The position numbers and the translations under genes are program-made. Under the pieces are notes generated by a model that saw only the letters and a program-made list of their open reading frames with translations, did no database searches and was not told where the DNA came from. Shown piece after piece: positions 25,662 through 34,633 of a DNA stretch of 64,000 nt; within the stretch, counting starts at the first letter, position 1, and each line of letters begins with the position of its first letter. The stretch comes from Hymenobacter piscis (GTDB taxonomy: Bacteria > Bacteroidota > Bacteroidia > Cytophagales > Hymenobacteraceae), in contig NZ_JAHHZN010000001.1 of NCBI RefSeq assembly GCF_018760735.1, positions 372,001 through 436,000 on the forward strand, in the 5' to 3' direction.

Positions 25662-28622
25662 ATGCGTAATAAAGGACTCATCATAACGCTGACGCTGCTC
25701 GTGTCGGCGTTGTGCATCTACTTCCTCTCACTGACCCTGGTTTCCAAGGGGGTACAGCGGGATGCGGCCCGGTTTGCCACCCGCGGCGGCCAGCTCAACG
25801 AAAAGCAGCGCCAGCACTACCTCGATTCGGTATGGCGCGCGCCCGTGTTCGGCCCCCTCACTTATAAGGAAGTCCGCCAGTCGGAGCTGGGCCTGGGCCT
25901 GGATTTGAACGGCGGTATGCACCTGACGCTGGAAGTTTCGCCGGTGGAAATTGTGCGCGGCATGAGCGGCAAATCCAAGGACGCAAACTTCAACAAAGCC
26001 CTCAACCAGGCCCAGGAAATGCGCCGGACCAACCCGTCGACGCCCTTTACTACCCTGTTTGCCCAGGCCTTCCGCCAGGTAGCGCCCAACGATAAACTCG
26101 CCCGCATCTTCGCCAACACCACCAACAAGGGCGCCATCGACATCAACTCCTCGGACGAGAAAGTTATTGCCGAAATCAACAAGCAGGTGGAGGACGCCAT
26201 CGACCGCTCGTTCAACATCCTGCGTACCCGCATCGATAAATTCGGCACCAGCCAGCCCAACATTCAGCGGGTGAAAGGCACCGGCCGCATTCAGATTGAG
26301 CTGCCCGGCGTAGACAACCCCGACCGCGTGCGCAAGCTGGTACAGGGCCAGGCCAAGCTGGAGTTCTGGGAAGTATGGCGCCAGGATGAGTTTGCCCCCT
26401 ACCTGGGCCAGCTCAACCAGGTGCTCAGCGCCCGGGAAGTAGCCGCCGCCCCGGCCGCCGCTACCGCTACCACCGCCGCCGGAGCCACTGCTGCCGCCGA
26501 CACGTCTGATCTGGCCAAGCAGCTGGCGCAGAAGAACACCACCGCTAAAACCGACTCGGCCGCACCCCAGAAAAACGTACTGGCCAGCCTGTTCACCATG
26601 CCCGGCACGCTGGGTGCCAACATCCGCGACACGGCCCGCGTGAACGCCGTGCTCCGCAGCGCCGACACCCGCGCCGTGCTGCCCGCCAACCTCACCTTCA
26701 TGTGGGGTGTGAAGCCCGACGTGATTGAAGGCCAGGAATACCTGCAGCTCTACGCCATCCGCAAGGGTCGCGAAACCGAAGCTCCCATCGGCGGCGAAGT
26801 CATCAGCGACGCGCGCGGCGACTTCAACCAGCAGGGCGGCGGGGCCGAAGTTTCGATGCAGATGAACCCCGGCGGGGCCCGCAAGTGGCAGCGCCTGACG
26901 GCCGCCAACATCGGCCGCCAGGTGGCCATCGTGCTCGATGATTACGTGTACTCCGCCCCCGTGGTGCAGGCCGAAATTGCCGGCGGCAACTCCAGCATCT
27001 CGGGCAACTTCACCATTGAGGAAGCCAACGACCTGGCCAACGTGCTGAAGGCCGGCAAGCTGCCCGCTCCTACCCGCATCGTGGAAGAAGCCGTGGTCGG
27101 TCCGTCGCTGGGTAAGGAAGCCACCAACCAGGGTTTGTACTCCACCCTCGGCGGCCTCGTGATTATCATGGCCTTCATGGCCGCTTACTACGGCCGCGCC
27201 GGTCTGGTGGCCGATGCCGCTCTGCTCTTCAACCTGTTCCTGATTATGGGCGTGCTGGCCCAATTCAGCTTCGCCCTCACCCTGCCCGGCATTGCCGGTT
27301 TGCTGCTGGTTATTGCGGCCTCGGTGGATGCCAACGTGCTGATTTTCGAGCGAATCCGGGAAGAGCTTGACCACGGTCTGCAGCCCAAGGACGCCATCAA
27401 CAAGGGCTACTCGCGGGCTTTCTCGGCTATTTTCGATGCCAACGTCACCACGCTCATCATCGCCATCATCCTGTTCACCTTCGGAACGGGTCCGGTGCAG
27501 AACTTCGCCATCACCCTGCTGATTGGCGTGTTCACCTCCTTCCTGTCGGCCGTGTACGTGTCTCGGCTTATCATCGAGTGGATGGTGAAGGGCAAGGAAA
27601 CCACCTCGCTCAACTTCAGCACCTTCCTCTCGCGCAACCTCTTCAAGGGCCTCAACCTCGACATCGTGGGCAAGCGCAAAATTGCCTACGCCTTCTCCAC
27701 CGTGTTCATCGTCATCGGCTTCGTGCTGATGTACCTGCAGGGCGGCCCCAACCTGGGCGTGGACTTCCGCGGCGGCCGCGCTTACGTGGTCAGCTTCGAT
27801 AAGCCCGTGGTGGCCTCCGAAGCCCGCGACCTGCTTACCCAGGACTACTTCGGCGGGGCCGGCACCGAGGCCAAAACCTTCGGCACCGACAGCCGCCTGC
27901 GCATCACGACCGGCTACCTGGCCGACGACGAGAGCGTGGAAGCCGACCAGAAAGTGCAGGCAGCCTTGCTCCAGGGCCTCGATGCCAAGTACGGCGCGCT
28001 GAACCCCAAAATTCAGAGCACCTCGAAAGTAGGCGCTACCATTGCCGACGACATCAAGCGCACCTCGGTGCTGAGCCTGGGCCTCACGCTGCTGGCCATT
28101 TTCGTGTACGTGCTCTTCCGCTTCGAGAAGTGGCAGTACTCCATGGCCGCCGTTGTGGCCCTGTTCCACGATGCCCTCATCGTAATTGCCTCCTTCCCGA
28201 TTGCCCGGGCCGTGGGTCTGAACTACGAAATGGACCAGGTATTCGTGGCCGCCGTGCTCACCACCATCGGCTTCTCGATGAACGATACCATCGTTATCTA
28301 CGACCGAATCAGGGAATACCTGCGCGAGAACAAGCAGCTGACCTTCGCTCAGGTAGTGAACCCGGCCCTGAACAGCACGTTCTCCCGCACCATGATTACG
28401 TTTACCACCGTGTTCCTGGTAATGGTGGTGCTCTACATCTTCGGCGGCGAAACCCTCCGTTCGTTCTCCTTCGCCATGATTATCGGTATCATCTTCGGCA
28501 CCTACTCGTCGCTGTTCATCGCGGCCCCGCTGATTCTGGACACCTATGGCAAGAAGGAAAAAGAGCGGATGAACACCGTATCCGACGCCGGCGCGCCCAA
28601 ACTGAGCACGTCTCAGGTCTAG
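25662..28622 (+). CDS. secDF: SecD-SecF fusion protein-export subunit
   Basis: A 986-aa membrane protein. The SecD half starts with one N-terminal membrane helix and the motif LGLGLDLNGGMHLTLEVS, then a large periplasmic P1 region. That region includes an unusual Ala/Thr-rich spacer (about residues 262-300) and then a five-helix bundle (VDANVLIFERIREEL). The SecF half begins near residue 675 with NLGVDFRGGRAYVVSF and continues through SMNDTIVIYDRIREYL. Known role: proton-driven pulling of preproteins through SecYEG. Fusion in one chain is common in Bacteroidota. The stop abuts a long inverted repeat. Confidence 0.96.
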   Translation: MRNKGLIITLTLLVSALCIYFLSLTLVSKGVQRDAARFATRGGQLNEKQRQHYLDSVWRAPVFGPLTYKEVRQSELGLGLDLNGGMHLTLEVSPVEIVRGMSGKSKDANFNKALNQAQEMRRTNPSTPFTTLFAQAFRQVAPNDKLARIFANTTNKGAIDINSSDEKVIAEINKQVEDAIDRSFNILRTRIDKFGTSQPNIQRVKGTGRIQIELPGVDNPDRVRKLVQGQAKLEFWEVWRQDEFAPYLGQLNQVLSAREVAAAPAAATATTAAGATAAADTSDLAKQLAQKNTTAKTDSAAPQKNVLASLFTMPGTLGANIRDTARVNAVLRSADTRAVLPANLTFMWGVKPDVIEGQEYLQLYAIRKGRETEAPIGGEVISDARGDFNQQGGGAEVSMQMNPGGARKWQRLTAANIGRQVAIVLDDYVYSAPVVQAEIAGGNSSISGNFTIEEANDLANVLKAGKLPAPTRIVEEAVVGPSLGKEATNQGLYSTLGGLVIIMAFMAAYYGRAGLVADAALLFNLFLIMGVLAQFSFALTLPGIAGLLLVIAASVDANVLIFERIREELDHGLQPKDAINKGYSRAFSAIFDANVTTLIIAIILFTFGTGPVQNFAITLLIGVFTSFLSAVYVSRLIIEWMVKGKETTSLNFSTFLSRNLFKGLNLDIVGKRKIAYAFSTVFIVIGFVLMYLQGGPNLGVDFRGGRAYVVSFDKPVVASEARDLLTQDYFGGAGTEAKTFGTDSRLRITTGYLADDESVEADQKVQAALLQGLDAKYGALNPKIQSTSKVGATIADDIKRTSVLSLGLTLLAIFVYVLFRFEKWQYSMAAVVALFHDALIVIASFPIARAVGLNYEMDQVFVAAVLTTIGFSMNDTIVIYDRIREYLRENKQLTFAQVVNPALNSTFSRTMITFTTVFLVMVVLYIFGGETLRSFSFAMIIGIIFGTYSSLFIAAPLILDTYGKKEKERMNTVSDAGAPKLSTSQV

Positions 28623-28685
28623 ATCCCAGATGTGCAGATGATTGGATGCCGCTGATGCCGGCATCCGCACACATGAAGCACAAGC

Positions 28686-28715
28686 AAAGAGCCCGGCCGG
28701 TTGGCCGGGCTCTTT
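28686..28715. terminator. Terminator hairpin, copy 1 (secDF side)
   Basis: A 13-bp stem AAAGAGCCCGGCC / GGCCGGGCTCTTT with loop GGTT. T-tracts follow on both strands, suiting convergent genes. Confidence 0.85.
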
Positions 28716-28854
28716 TGCGTTGTAAGGCCGTAGCGCAAAGCCTGTGCTTCGCGTTTCGTTGAACGTCCCGGCCGGATTTTGCCGCTGAAGGATAGCTGTT
28801 CTACGGTTAGAGCGATACGCGAAGCACAGGCTGCGCGCTACAGGCTACAGGATT

Positions 28855-28896
28855 ACAAGCAAAGAGCCCGGCCGATTGGCCGGGCTCTTTGCTTGT
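28855..28896. terminator. Terminator hairpin, copy 2 (nfu side)
   Basis: A perfect 19-bp stem around loop GATT (28874-28877). It repeats copy 1 almost base for base. Confidence 0.85.
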
Positions 28897-28952
28897 AATC
28901 CTGTGTGCGGACGCCGGCATCAGCGGCAGCCAATCATCTGCACCATCTGGGA

Positions 28953-29582
28953 TTAAATGGTGATGCCTTCGGCTACGACCGATTGCACCTCGGGGACCAT
29001 GCGCTTGAGCAGGTTCTCGATGCCGGACTTGAGCGTGACCGTGGCCGAAGGACAGCCGGAGCAGGAACCCTGCAGGTTCACGGTCACGATGCCTTCGTGG
29101 TAGCTTTTGAAGGTGATGTTGCCACCATCCTGCTCCACGGCGGGGCGCACGTAGTTATCAAGCAGGTCGATGATCTTCTGGCTGGTAGCCTGGTCGGCTT
29201 CCGACGCGTCGGCGGGCGTAGCGGCGGCCTGCTGGGCAGCTTTCTGCTCGGCGGCGGGGTCCACGGTGAAGATGGGGCCGTTGGCCTCGATATAGGACTT
29301 GAGGAAGGTGCGCAGCTCCGGAATCAGCTGGGCCCACTGATGGTCCGTAGTTTTGGTGATGGTCACGAAGTTCTGGGCGATGAACACCCGGCCCACATAG
29401 TCGAAGTTGAACAGTTCCTGAGCCAGCGGCGAGTTGGCGGCGGCTTCCAGGTTGGGGTAATCCACGCTCACCCCATCAGCCAGCAGCTGGGAGTTGAGCA
29501 CGAACTTCATGGATTCGGGGTTGGGGCTGGCTTCGGCGTAAATGGAAACCGGAGCCGCGGGGGCAGTGAGTTGTTCAGCCAT
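28953..29582 (-). CDS. NifU-like Fe-S scaffold/carrier protein (Nfu)
   Basis: A 209-aa protein from ATG 29582. The longer frame upstream is leader containing the promoter. The N-terminal Nfu_N domain (PNPESMKFVLNSQLL, AQELFNFDYVGRVFIAQNF) is joined by an Ala-rich linker to a C-terminal NifU domain (VRPAVEQDGGNITF, GSCSGCPSATVTLK), with the CxxC pair that holds a 4Fe-4S cluster. Known role: delivering Fe-S clusters to client enzymes. It converges on secDF across the repeat element. Confidence 0.93.
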   Translation of the reverse strand: MAEQLTAPAAPVSIYAEASPNPESMKFVLNSQLLADGVSVDYPNLEAAANSPLAQELFNFDYVGRVFIAQNFVTITKTTDHQWAQLIPELRTFLKSYIEANGPIFTVDPAAEQKAAQQAAATPADASEADQATSQKIIDLLDNYVRPAVEQDGGNITFKSYHEGIVTVNLQGSCSGCPSATVTLKSGIENLLKRMVPEVQSVVAEGITI

Positions 29583-29668
29583 GTTTGAAAGACTTGGAGA
29601 CAAGCGGGAGAAAAACGGGCCAATCAAGCAGGCCCGACCTGTAAAACCGCCCGGGGCGGTAATAGTTG

Positions 29669-29676
29669 CAAAGGTA
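29669..29676 (-). promoter_or_regulatory. -7 box TACCTTTG of nfu
   Basis: A perfect TAnnTTTG on the minus strand, 86 nt upstream of the chosen nfu ATG. Confidence 0.6.
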
Positions 29677-29740
29677 GCTTTATGTTGGCTGTTAGCTGCT
29701 GGCCAAAGAAACGATAGCCAAAAGCCAGCAGCCAAAAGCA

Positions 29741-30817
29741 TCAAACCCTGTTTGCGCGGGCGCGCAGCAGCATATCGGCCAGCACGAGGCTGGTCATGGC
29801 GTCCACGATGGGTACGGCGCGGGGTAGCACGCAGGGGTCGTGGCGGCCGCGCCCGGCCAGGGTGACTTCCTCGCCCTGGTCGTTGATGGTGGCCTGGGGT
29901 TGCAGAATGGTAGCTACGGGCTTGAAGGCCACGCGGAAGTACACATCCTGGCCGTTGCTGATGCCGCCCTGAATGCCGCCCGAATGGTTGGTGCGGGTGC
30001 GGACCAGCCCAGCCTCGTCGGTGTAAAAGGCGTCGTTGTGCTCGGAGCCGAACAGCAGCGTGCCCGCGAAGCCGGAGCCGTACTCGAAGCCCTTCACGGC
30101 GTTGATGCTGAGCATGGCCCGGCCCAGCTCGGAGTGCAGCTTATCGAACACGGGCTCGCCGAGGCCGGCGGGCAGGCCCTGCACCACCCCCGTCACGAGG
30201 CCGCCCACCGTGTCGTGCCGGTCGCGGGTCTGGCGGATGAGGTCGGCCATGCGCCCGGCCGTTTCGGGGTGGGGGCAGCGCACGGGGTTGGCGTCAATCA
30301 GGCCCAGATCGAGCTGCTCGTAGCCCACCGGCACGGCCACCGCGCCCACCTGGGAAACGTAGCTGGCCACCCGGATGCCGTGCTGGCTGAGCAGTTGCTG
30401 GGCCACCGCGCCGGCGGCTACGCGGGCCGCCGTTTCGCGGGCCGAGCTGCGGCCCCCGCCCCGGAAGTCGCGCCGGCCGTACTTCTGGTCGTAGGTATAA
30501 TCGGCGTGGGAGGGGCGGTAGGCGTGCTCGATGTGGGAGTAGTCGTGGCTGTGCTGGTCCTGGTTGCGGATGTAGAGGCTGATGGGCGTGCCGGTGGTTG
30601 CGCCCCGGAAAATACCCGACTGCACCTCCACCCGGTCGGCCTCCGAGCGGGGCGTCGTCAGGTCCGACTGGCCCGGGCGGCGGCGGTCCAGGGCCGCCTG
30701 AATCTGCTCCTCGGCCACGGACAGCCCGGCCGGACACCCGTCAATGACCACCCCAATCCCCGGCCCGTGCGATTCTCCAAACGTGGTAATGCGAAACAGC
30801 GAGCCGAAAGTGTTCAT
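29741..30817 (-). CDS. aroC: Chorismate synthase
   Basis: A 358-aa enzyme converting EPSP to chorismate, last step of the shikimate pathway, needing reduced FMN. Signatures: [20 protein letters not shown] at the N-terminus, [47 protein letters not shown] and [15 protein letters not shown] use ATG 30817 because the upstream in-frame codons are repeat-derived. Its leader contains a direct/inverted repeat block between the start and the -7 box. Confidence 0.97.
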   Translation of the reverse strand: MNTFGSLFRITTFGESHGPGIGVVIDGCPAGLSVAEEQIQAALDRRRPGQSDLTTPRSEADRVEVQSGIFRGATTGTPISLYIRNQDQHSHDYSHIEHAYRPSHADYTYDQKYGRRDFRGGGRSSARETAARVAAGAVAQQLLSQHGIRVASYVSQVGAVAVPVGYEQLDLGLIDANPVRCPHPETAGRMADLIRQTRDRHDTVGGLVTGVVQGLPAGLGEPVFDKLHSELGRAMLSINAVKGFEYGSGFAGTLLFGSEHNDAFYTDEAGLVRTRTNHSGGIQGGISNGQDVYFRVAFKPVATILQPQATINDQGEEVTLAGRGRHDPCVLPRAVPIVDAMTSLVLADMLLRARANRV

Positions 30818-30819
30818 GT

Positions 30820-31037
30820 GGTGAAGTGGTGAATGAGTGACTCGGTGAATGAGTGACTCGGTGAATGAGTGACTCAAAAGCTAATGCGGCAAATATACGG
30901 TCACCCAGAGCTTGTACGGGCTTTCGGTCAGCCTGAGTTCAGCCTGAGTAAGGAGTGGCAGCCGAATAAAGTCGTTCGCAGGCTCCCCCCAACAGCCCAT
31001 TCACTCATTCACCGACTCACTCATTCACCACTTCACC
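30820..31037. repeat. Inverted repeat spanning the aroC leader and the batD stop
   Basis: Arms 30820-30859 and 30998-31037 are ~40 bp with a few mismatches, built of GTGAATGAGTGACTCG units that also repeat in tandem to 30875. The right arm contains the batD stop (31033-31035); the left arm begins 3 nt from the aroC start. The promoter box of aroC lies between the arms. Confidence 0.82.
30890..30897 (-). promoter_or_regulatory. -7 box TATATTTG of aroC
   Basis: A perfect TAnnTTTG, 72 nt upstream of aroC. The predicted mRNA leader would carry the tandem GTGAATGA units. Confidence 0.6.
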
Positions 31038-32505
31038 GCCGGGCCCGCCACCAGCCGAACAGGGCAAAGGCCAGCAGGGCCCCCAGGAACAGGTTGGCGT
31101 AGCGACGCACGTCGCGGTACACGTCGCGGGGCTGGGGAACAGGGTCGGCGTCGCGCAGGGCGTCGCGGTAGAAGGGGTCGGTGGGGTTGGCCCGCAGGAC
31201 GGTAGCCGGGCGCTCGGGGCCCTGCACGCGGGGGCGCAGCCGGGAGCGTAGCGTGTCGTAGCGGGCAGTGGCGGGGTTGAAGACGATGAGCTGAAACAGG
31301 GTGTCGAGGCGGAGCGGGCCGGGCTGGCGGGCTACCAGCCGGAAACGGAAGCTCTTACGCCCGCCCACCCGGCCGTTCTGGCGCGTGAGGGTCTGCTGCA
31401 CTTCCGGACCAAACACTTCCAGCCCGGCCGGCGGCGACGGGGCAGCCAGATTTACCGCCGCCAGATTCCCCTCCCCTTCCAGCCCGAAAGTGTAGGCGAA
31501 AGTGCGGCCGGTGCGGAAAGTGGTGCGGTCGAGAAACTCTTTCAGCTCGTAATTGCCCACCGGCACCTGGTCGCGGAGCGGGTGGGGCGGCAGGGGCAGC
31601 ACGGGTACGGAGCGCGCCGCCGAGCGGTAGGTTTTGTAGCCTTCCAGCCGGTTATCGAGGCCCTCGGCGGGCTTCCTGGCTACTTTGTACTTGAGCATCT
31701 GCAGCTCCACGGGCGGAAAGGTGAGCGGCTCCGCATTCAGGGGGTAGAGCTCGGCTTCCCAGAGGCGGTAGCGCAGGAAGGGCTTGCCGCCTACCTGCAC
31801 CGCTTCGGGCAGCACTTCCTGCTCGTCGAAGCTTTCTTCCCACACCGTGCGCTGGCGCAGCTGCCGGATAATGCCGGGCAGCTGGCTGGCGAAGTTGTAG
31901 AAGTTGAGTACCGACTGATCTTCGGGGCGCAGGTAAAAGTACAGCCCCACGTGCACGCCCTCGCCCACAAACACCCGGGGCTTGTCCGTTACCACGGCCA
32001 GGAAAGCCGCATCCTGGGGCTCCACGTAGTCCTGGGGCTTGGGCTTGCCGAAAAGCTGATCCAGCAGCCCCAGACCCTGCAGCGGGGCGGCACTGGGGGC
32101 CGGAGCGGGAGCGGCCTGCTGGGGGCCCACTTTCAGCGTGGCCCCGGCCGATTTGAGCTCCAGCCCGTTCACCGTCATGCCAAAGGGCTTGAGCTCAAAG
32201 CTGCCCTCGGCAAAGGCGGCGTACCGCTGGGTAATGGTCAGCTCCGTGGACGTCTGCCCGTTGACAATGCGCGTGGTAGTCGTGCTCGATTTGCCGCTTT
32301 TCTTGAAGCCCTCCAGATCCGGAAAGGCCGAATAGCGCTCCAGCGGGGCCCCGCGCAGCCGGAAGCTGATGGTATAGTACTCGTTGAGGGGAAAGGCCGC
32401 GGGGCCGAGCACGATGTCGGCGCTGGGCGCCGGGCCGGACTGCCCGGCTGCCGGACCGACGTTTCCGGCCCACAGCAGGCAGAGCAGCAGTATGAACAAG
32501 CGCAT
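31033..32505 (-). CDS. batD: BatD-family protein
   Basis: A 490-aa protein with a signal peptide (FILLLCLLWAGNVGPAAGQ), several beta-sandwich repeats and one C-terminal membrane helix (NLFLGALLAFALFGWW) ending in basic residues. BatD motifs include FPLNEYYTISFRLRGAP, VFVGEGVHVGLYFYL and TFRTGRTFAYTF. In Bacteroidota batD normally sits with batA/B/C/E and a MoxR ATPase (aerotolerance operon). None of those is adjacent here, so this copy is separate. Confidence 0.85.
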   Translation of the reverse strand: MRLFILLLCLLWAGNVGPAAGQSGPAPSADIVLGPAAFPLNEYYTISFRLRGAPLERYSAFPDLEGFKKSGKSSTTTTRIVNGQTSTELTITQRYAAFAEGSFELKPFGMTVNGLELKSAGATLKVGPQQAAPAPAPSAAPLQGLGLLDQLFGKPKPQDYVEPQDAAFLAVVTDKPRVFVGEGVHVGLYFYLRPEDQSVLNFYNFASQLPGIIRQLRQRTVWEESFDEQEVLPEAVQVGGKPFLRYRLWEAELYPLNAEPLTFPPVELQMLKYKVARKPAEGLDNRLEGYKTYRSAARSVPVLPLPPHPLRDQVPVGNYELKEFLDRTTFRTGRTFAYTFGLEGEGNLAAVNLAAPSPPAGLEVFGPEVQQTLTRQNGRVGGRKSFRFRLVARQPGPLRLDTLFQLIVFNPATARYDTLRSRLRPRVQGPERPATVLRANPTDPFYRDALRDADPVPQPRDVYRDVRRYANLFLGALLAFALFGWWRARR

Positions 32506-32530
32506 AGGACGGCGGCAACAGGAAACAACT

Positions 32531-32538
32531 CAAAGCTA
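32531..32538 (-). promoter_or_regulatory. -7 box TAGCTTTG of batD
   Basis: A perfect TAnnTTTG on the minus strand, 25 nt from the batD start. Confidence 0.65.
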
Positions 32539-32864
32539 CGCAAAAACCGCTGCCACCCGACTCCCTTCCGGTTCCCGGCGGGCCTGGCCCGGGTATAAAG
32601 GCCTGGCCGCTTTGCTTCGAAGATAAACCCGCATCAGTGGCCTTGGCGCCACGCTTTCAGGCAGATACTCACTTTTTATATCTAGTAATAGGCAAATATC
32701 CTGAACAACATTTTGGCTTTCTCCAATCCATAGCGCAAGGGGGCGCGTAATTCCCCCCAAACCACTACCTCCCGCTGGTTTTCACAGTTTACGAGGGTTT
32801 CAGAGCACTGCTTTGAGGCAGGTGGCCCGTTGTTGCCTATACTTTTCACCCAACTACCTTTCTC
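32539..32864. other. Divergent intergenic region before the ferritin-like cluster
   Basis: About 330 bp without a gene. The right part must hold the promoter of the ferritin-like genes; a weak -7-like TATACTTT lies close to their start. Otherwise nothing specific is seen. Confidence 0.4.
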
Positions 32865-33593
32865 ATGTCCAACATCAAGCAAAACGCCGGCGACGAAGCG
32901 GAGTTCGCCAAACCGCTGTACACGCCCATCAAACGCCGCTCCTTCTTTATGTATGCCGGGGCTACGGCCGGGGCTACGGCTCTGCTCCTCTCCGGTTGCG
33001 ACGACGACAAAGACGAAGTAGTACCCGCTGGCACCATCAGCCTGGGCTCCGGTGACGTAGGCGTCCTGAACTATGCCTATGCCCTGGAACAGCTCGAAGC
33101 CGCGTTCTATGCGCAGGTAAAGGACACCCCGGCCACCGACTTCAAAACCAACGAGCTGGCGTATTTCACCCAGGTAGCTGCTCACGAAGCCATTCACCGC
33201 GACTTCTTCAAGGCCGCCATCAACCGCGACGCCCCGGGCAAGATTATTCCGTCGTTGCAGGCATCTGACCTGAATTTCAGTTCCGTTGACTTCACCAAGC
33301 GCGACTCGGTACTGGCTGCCGCCAAGACGTTCGAGGACCTGGGCGTAGCCGCCTACAACGGTGCCGGTAAATACCTCAAAACGCCGGCTTACCTCGTTAT
33401 TGCCGGGCAGATTGTATCGGTGGAAGCCCGCCACGCCGCGTATGTGCGGGACCTGATTTCCAACGGTTCGTTCGCCGACGACAGCATCATCGACAGCATG
33501 GGTCTCGATAAGGCCATGGAGCCGGTAGATGTAATTGCTGCTGCCCAGCCCTTCATTAAAGTGAAGCTCGACGCTACCAGCGTTGGCAAGTAA
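32865..33593 (+). CDS. Ferritin-like domain lipoprotein (A)
   Basis: A 242-aa protein. An N-terminal twin-arginine-like stretch (KRRSFFMYAGATAGATALLL) ends in a lipobox (LSGC), suggesting export of a folded, possibly metal-loaded protein and lipid anchoring. The body is a four-helix Ferritin_2 domain with the expected acidic/histidine residues: LEQLEAAFY, AAHEAIHRDFF, EDLGVAAYNG and SVEARHAAYVR. The family is linked to desiccation or oxidative stress, but the metal and reaction are unproven. First of four in an A-B-A'-B' array. Confidence 0.85.
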   Translation: MSNIKQNAGDEAEFAKPLYTPIKRRSFFMYAGATAGATALLLSGCDDDKDEVVPAGTISLGSGDVGVLNYAYALEQLEAAFYAQVKDTPATDFKTNELAYFTQVAAHEAIHRDFFKAAINRDAPGKIIPSLQASDLNFSSVDFTKRDSVLAAAKTFEDLGVAAYNGAGKYLKTPAYLVIAGQIVSVEARHAAYVRDLISNGSFADDSIIDSMGLDKAMEPVDVIAAAQPFIKVKLDATSVGK

Positions 33594-33622
33594 TCCTCCC
33601 TCCTTCCTAACGACACCCCATC

Positions 33623-34429
33623 ATGAACATACTTCGCATTATTGAACAACTGTCGGAGGTAGACGCCGACGTACTGGGCCGCTTCGATTCCCGCCGCGCC
33701 GTTTTCAAAACCCTGGGCGAAACCGCCAAGAAAGGCGCGCTGGCCTCGGCCCCCATCTTCGTGGCTTCTTTGTTCTCGAAAGCCTACGGCCAGACAACGG
33801 CTCCCAGCGTTATTGAGGTACTGAACTACGCTCTCACCCTGGAGCTGCTGGAAGAAGATTACTACAAAAAAATGACAGCTGCCGGCCAAGTTCCCACCGG
33901 GGCTCCCGCGGGTGCCATTGCCCTCATCCTGAAGCACGAAACGGCCCACGTAAAGCTGCTGACGGATACTATTAAGAGCCTGAATGGCACGCCAGTTACT
34001 GATACTGACGTAAAATTCAAGGAGTCGCTTTTCCCGGCTGACTATGCTACCCAGCTGGCCTTTGCACAGGCGCTGGAAGACACCGGTGTTCGGGCTTACA
34101 AAGGCCAGGCCGGCAATCTGATGAGCAATAGTGCTCTTCTCCAGGTGGCCCTCCAGATTCACTCGGTGGAAGCCCGGCACGCGGCGCACATCCGCACCAT
34201 GCGCGGTCAGACGCCCTGGATTCCCGCCTCGGATTCCAACCTGCCCGCTCCGCTCGGCCCGGTGTACACCGGTGGCATCCGCGAAGACAACGTGACGCAG
34301 TCGAACGTTAACCTGACTACGCAGCTCGGCACCACGTACAGCGCCAACGACGCCGCGGCTTCGTTCGACGAAATCCTGACTATGGCTGAAGTACTGGATA
34401 GCTCGCGCGCGGGTGGTCTGGTAGCCTAA
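33623..34429 (+). CDS. Ferritin-like domain protein (B), Tat-type signal
   Basis: A 268-aa protein with an unusually long N-region before a twin-arginine-like segment (SRRAVFKTLGETAKKGALAS), then cleavage after AYGQ; there is no lipobox. Ferritin_2 motifs are LELLEEDYYKKM, LKHETAHVKLL, EDTGVRAYKGQ and HSVEARHAAHIRTMR. The C-terminus (YTGGIREDNVTQSNVN) is shared in form with protein B'. It lies 29 bp after A and probably shares its transcript. A terminator follows. Confidence 0.85.
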   Translation: MNILRIIEQLSEVDADVLGRFDSRRAVFKTLGETAKKGALASAPIFVASLFSKAYGQTTAPSVIEVLNYALTLELLEEDYYKKMTAAGQVPTGAPAGAIALILKHETAHVKLLTDTIKSLNGTPVTDTDVKFKESLFPADYATQLAFAQALEDTGVRAYKGQAGNLMSNSALLQVALQIHSVEARHAAHIRTMRGQTPWIPASDSNLPAPLGPVYTGGIREDNVTQSNVNLTTQLGTTYSANDAAASFDEILTMAEVLDSSRAGGLVA

Positions 34430-34463
34430 GCAGTTCCTGCCGGGCGTATTGCGCCCCTAAATG

Positions 34464-34494
34464 AAAAAGCCGACCCCTAGGGGCCGGCTTTTTT
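34464..34494 (+). terminator. Terminator between the two ferritin-like pairs
   Basis: Stem AAAAAGCCG / CGGCTTTTT around an inner palindrome CCCCTAGGGG, ending in six T. It separates A-B from A'-B'. Confidence 0.9.
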
Positions 34495-34622
34495 CGTGTT
34501 GGCCAGCGGGCCGCGCAACCGTCGGAGCTCCGCGGGTATCTGGTAACTGGTGCATCCCGGTTCTTCGGAGTACCTTTGGTTTTCGGGAAATGCGGCCTGC
34601 ATCGGGTTGCACTCCGTTGAGT

Positions 34623-34630
34623 TTACTTTG
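34623..34630 (+). promoter_or_regulatory. -7-like box TTACTTTG, 3 nt before the A' start
   Basis: One mismatch to TAnnTTTG. Its position implies a leaderless transcript or a start slightly downstream. Confidence 0.5.
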
Positions 34631-34633
34631 CGC

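Larger units (their letters stand above)
28623..28953. repeat. Nested inverted-repeat element filling the secDF/nfu junction
   Basis: Outer arms 28623-28672 and 28903-28953 pair over ~50 bp with one gap and two mismatches. The left arm starts on the base after the secDF stop and the right arm ends on the first base of the nfu stop. Inside are two near-identical ~36-bp terminator hairpins in direct orientation. Between these is a further inverted repeat (28731-28754 / 28817-28840, two mismatches). There is no room for other sequence, so the whole junction is repeat. Confidence 0.88.

Noticed and set aside
25728..28670. 980-aa open frame on the minus strand opposite secDF
   Set aside because: It is a shadow frame of a high-GC gene: rich in His/Gly/Val from complemented third-position G/C, with no domain motifs, while the plus strand encodes a complete SecDF.
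30869..31102. Small plus-strand frame between aroC and batD
   Set aside because: It consists of repeat-derived and promoter sequence and lacks coding character.
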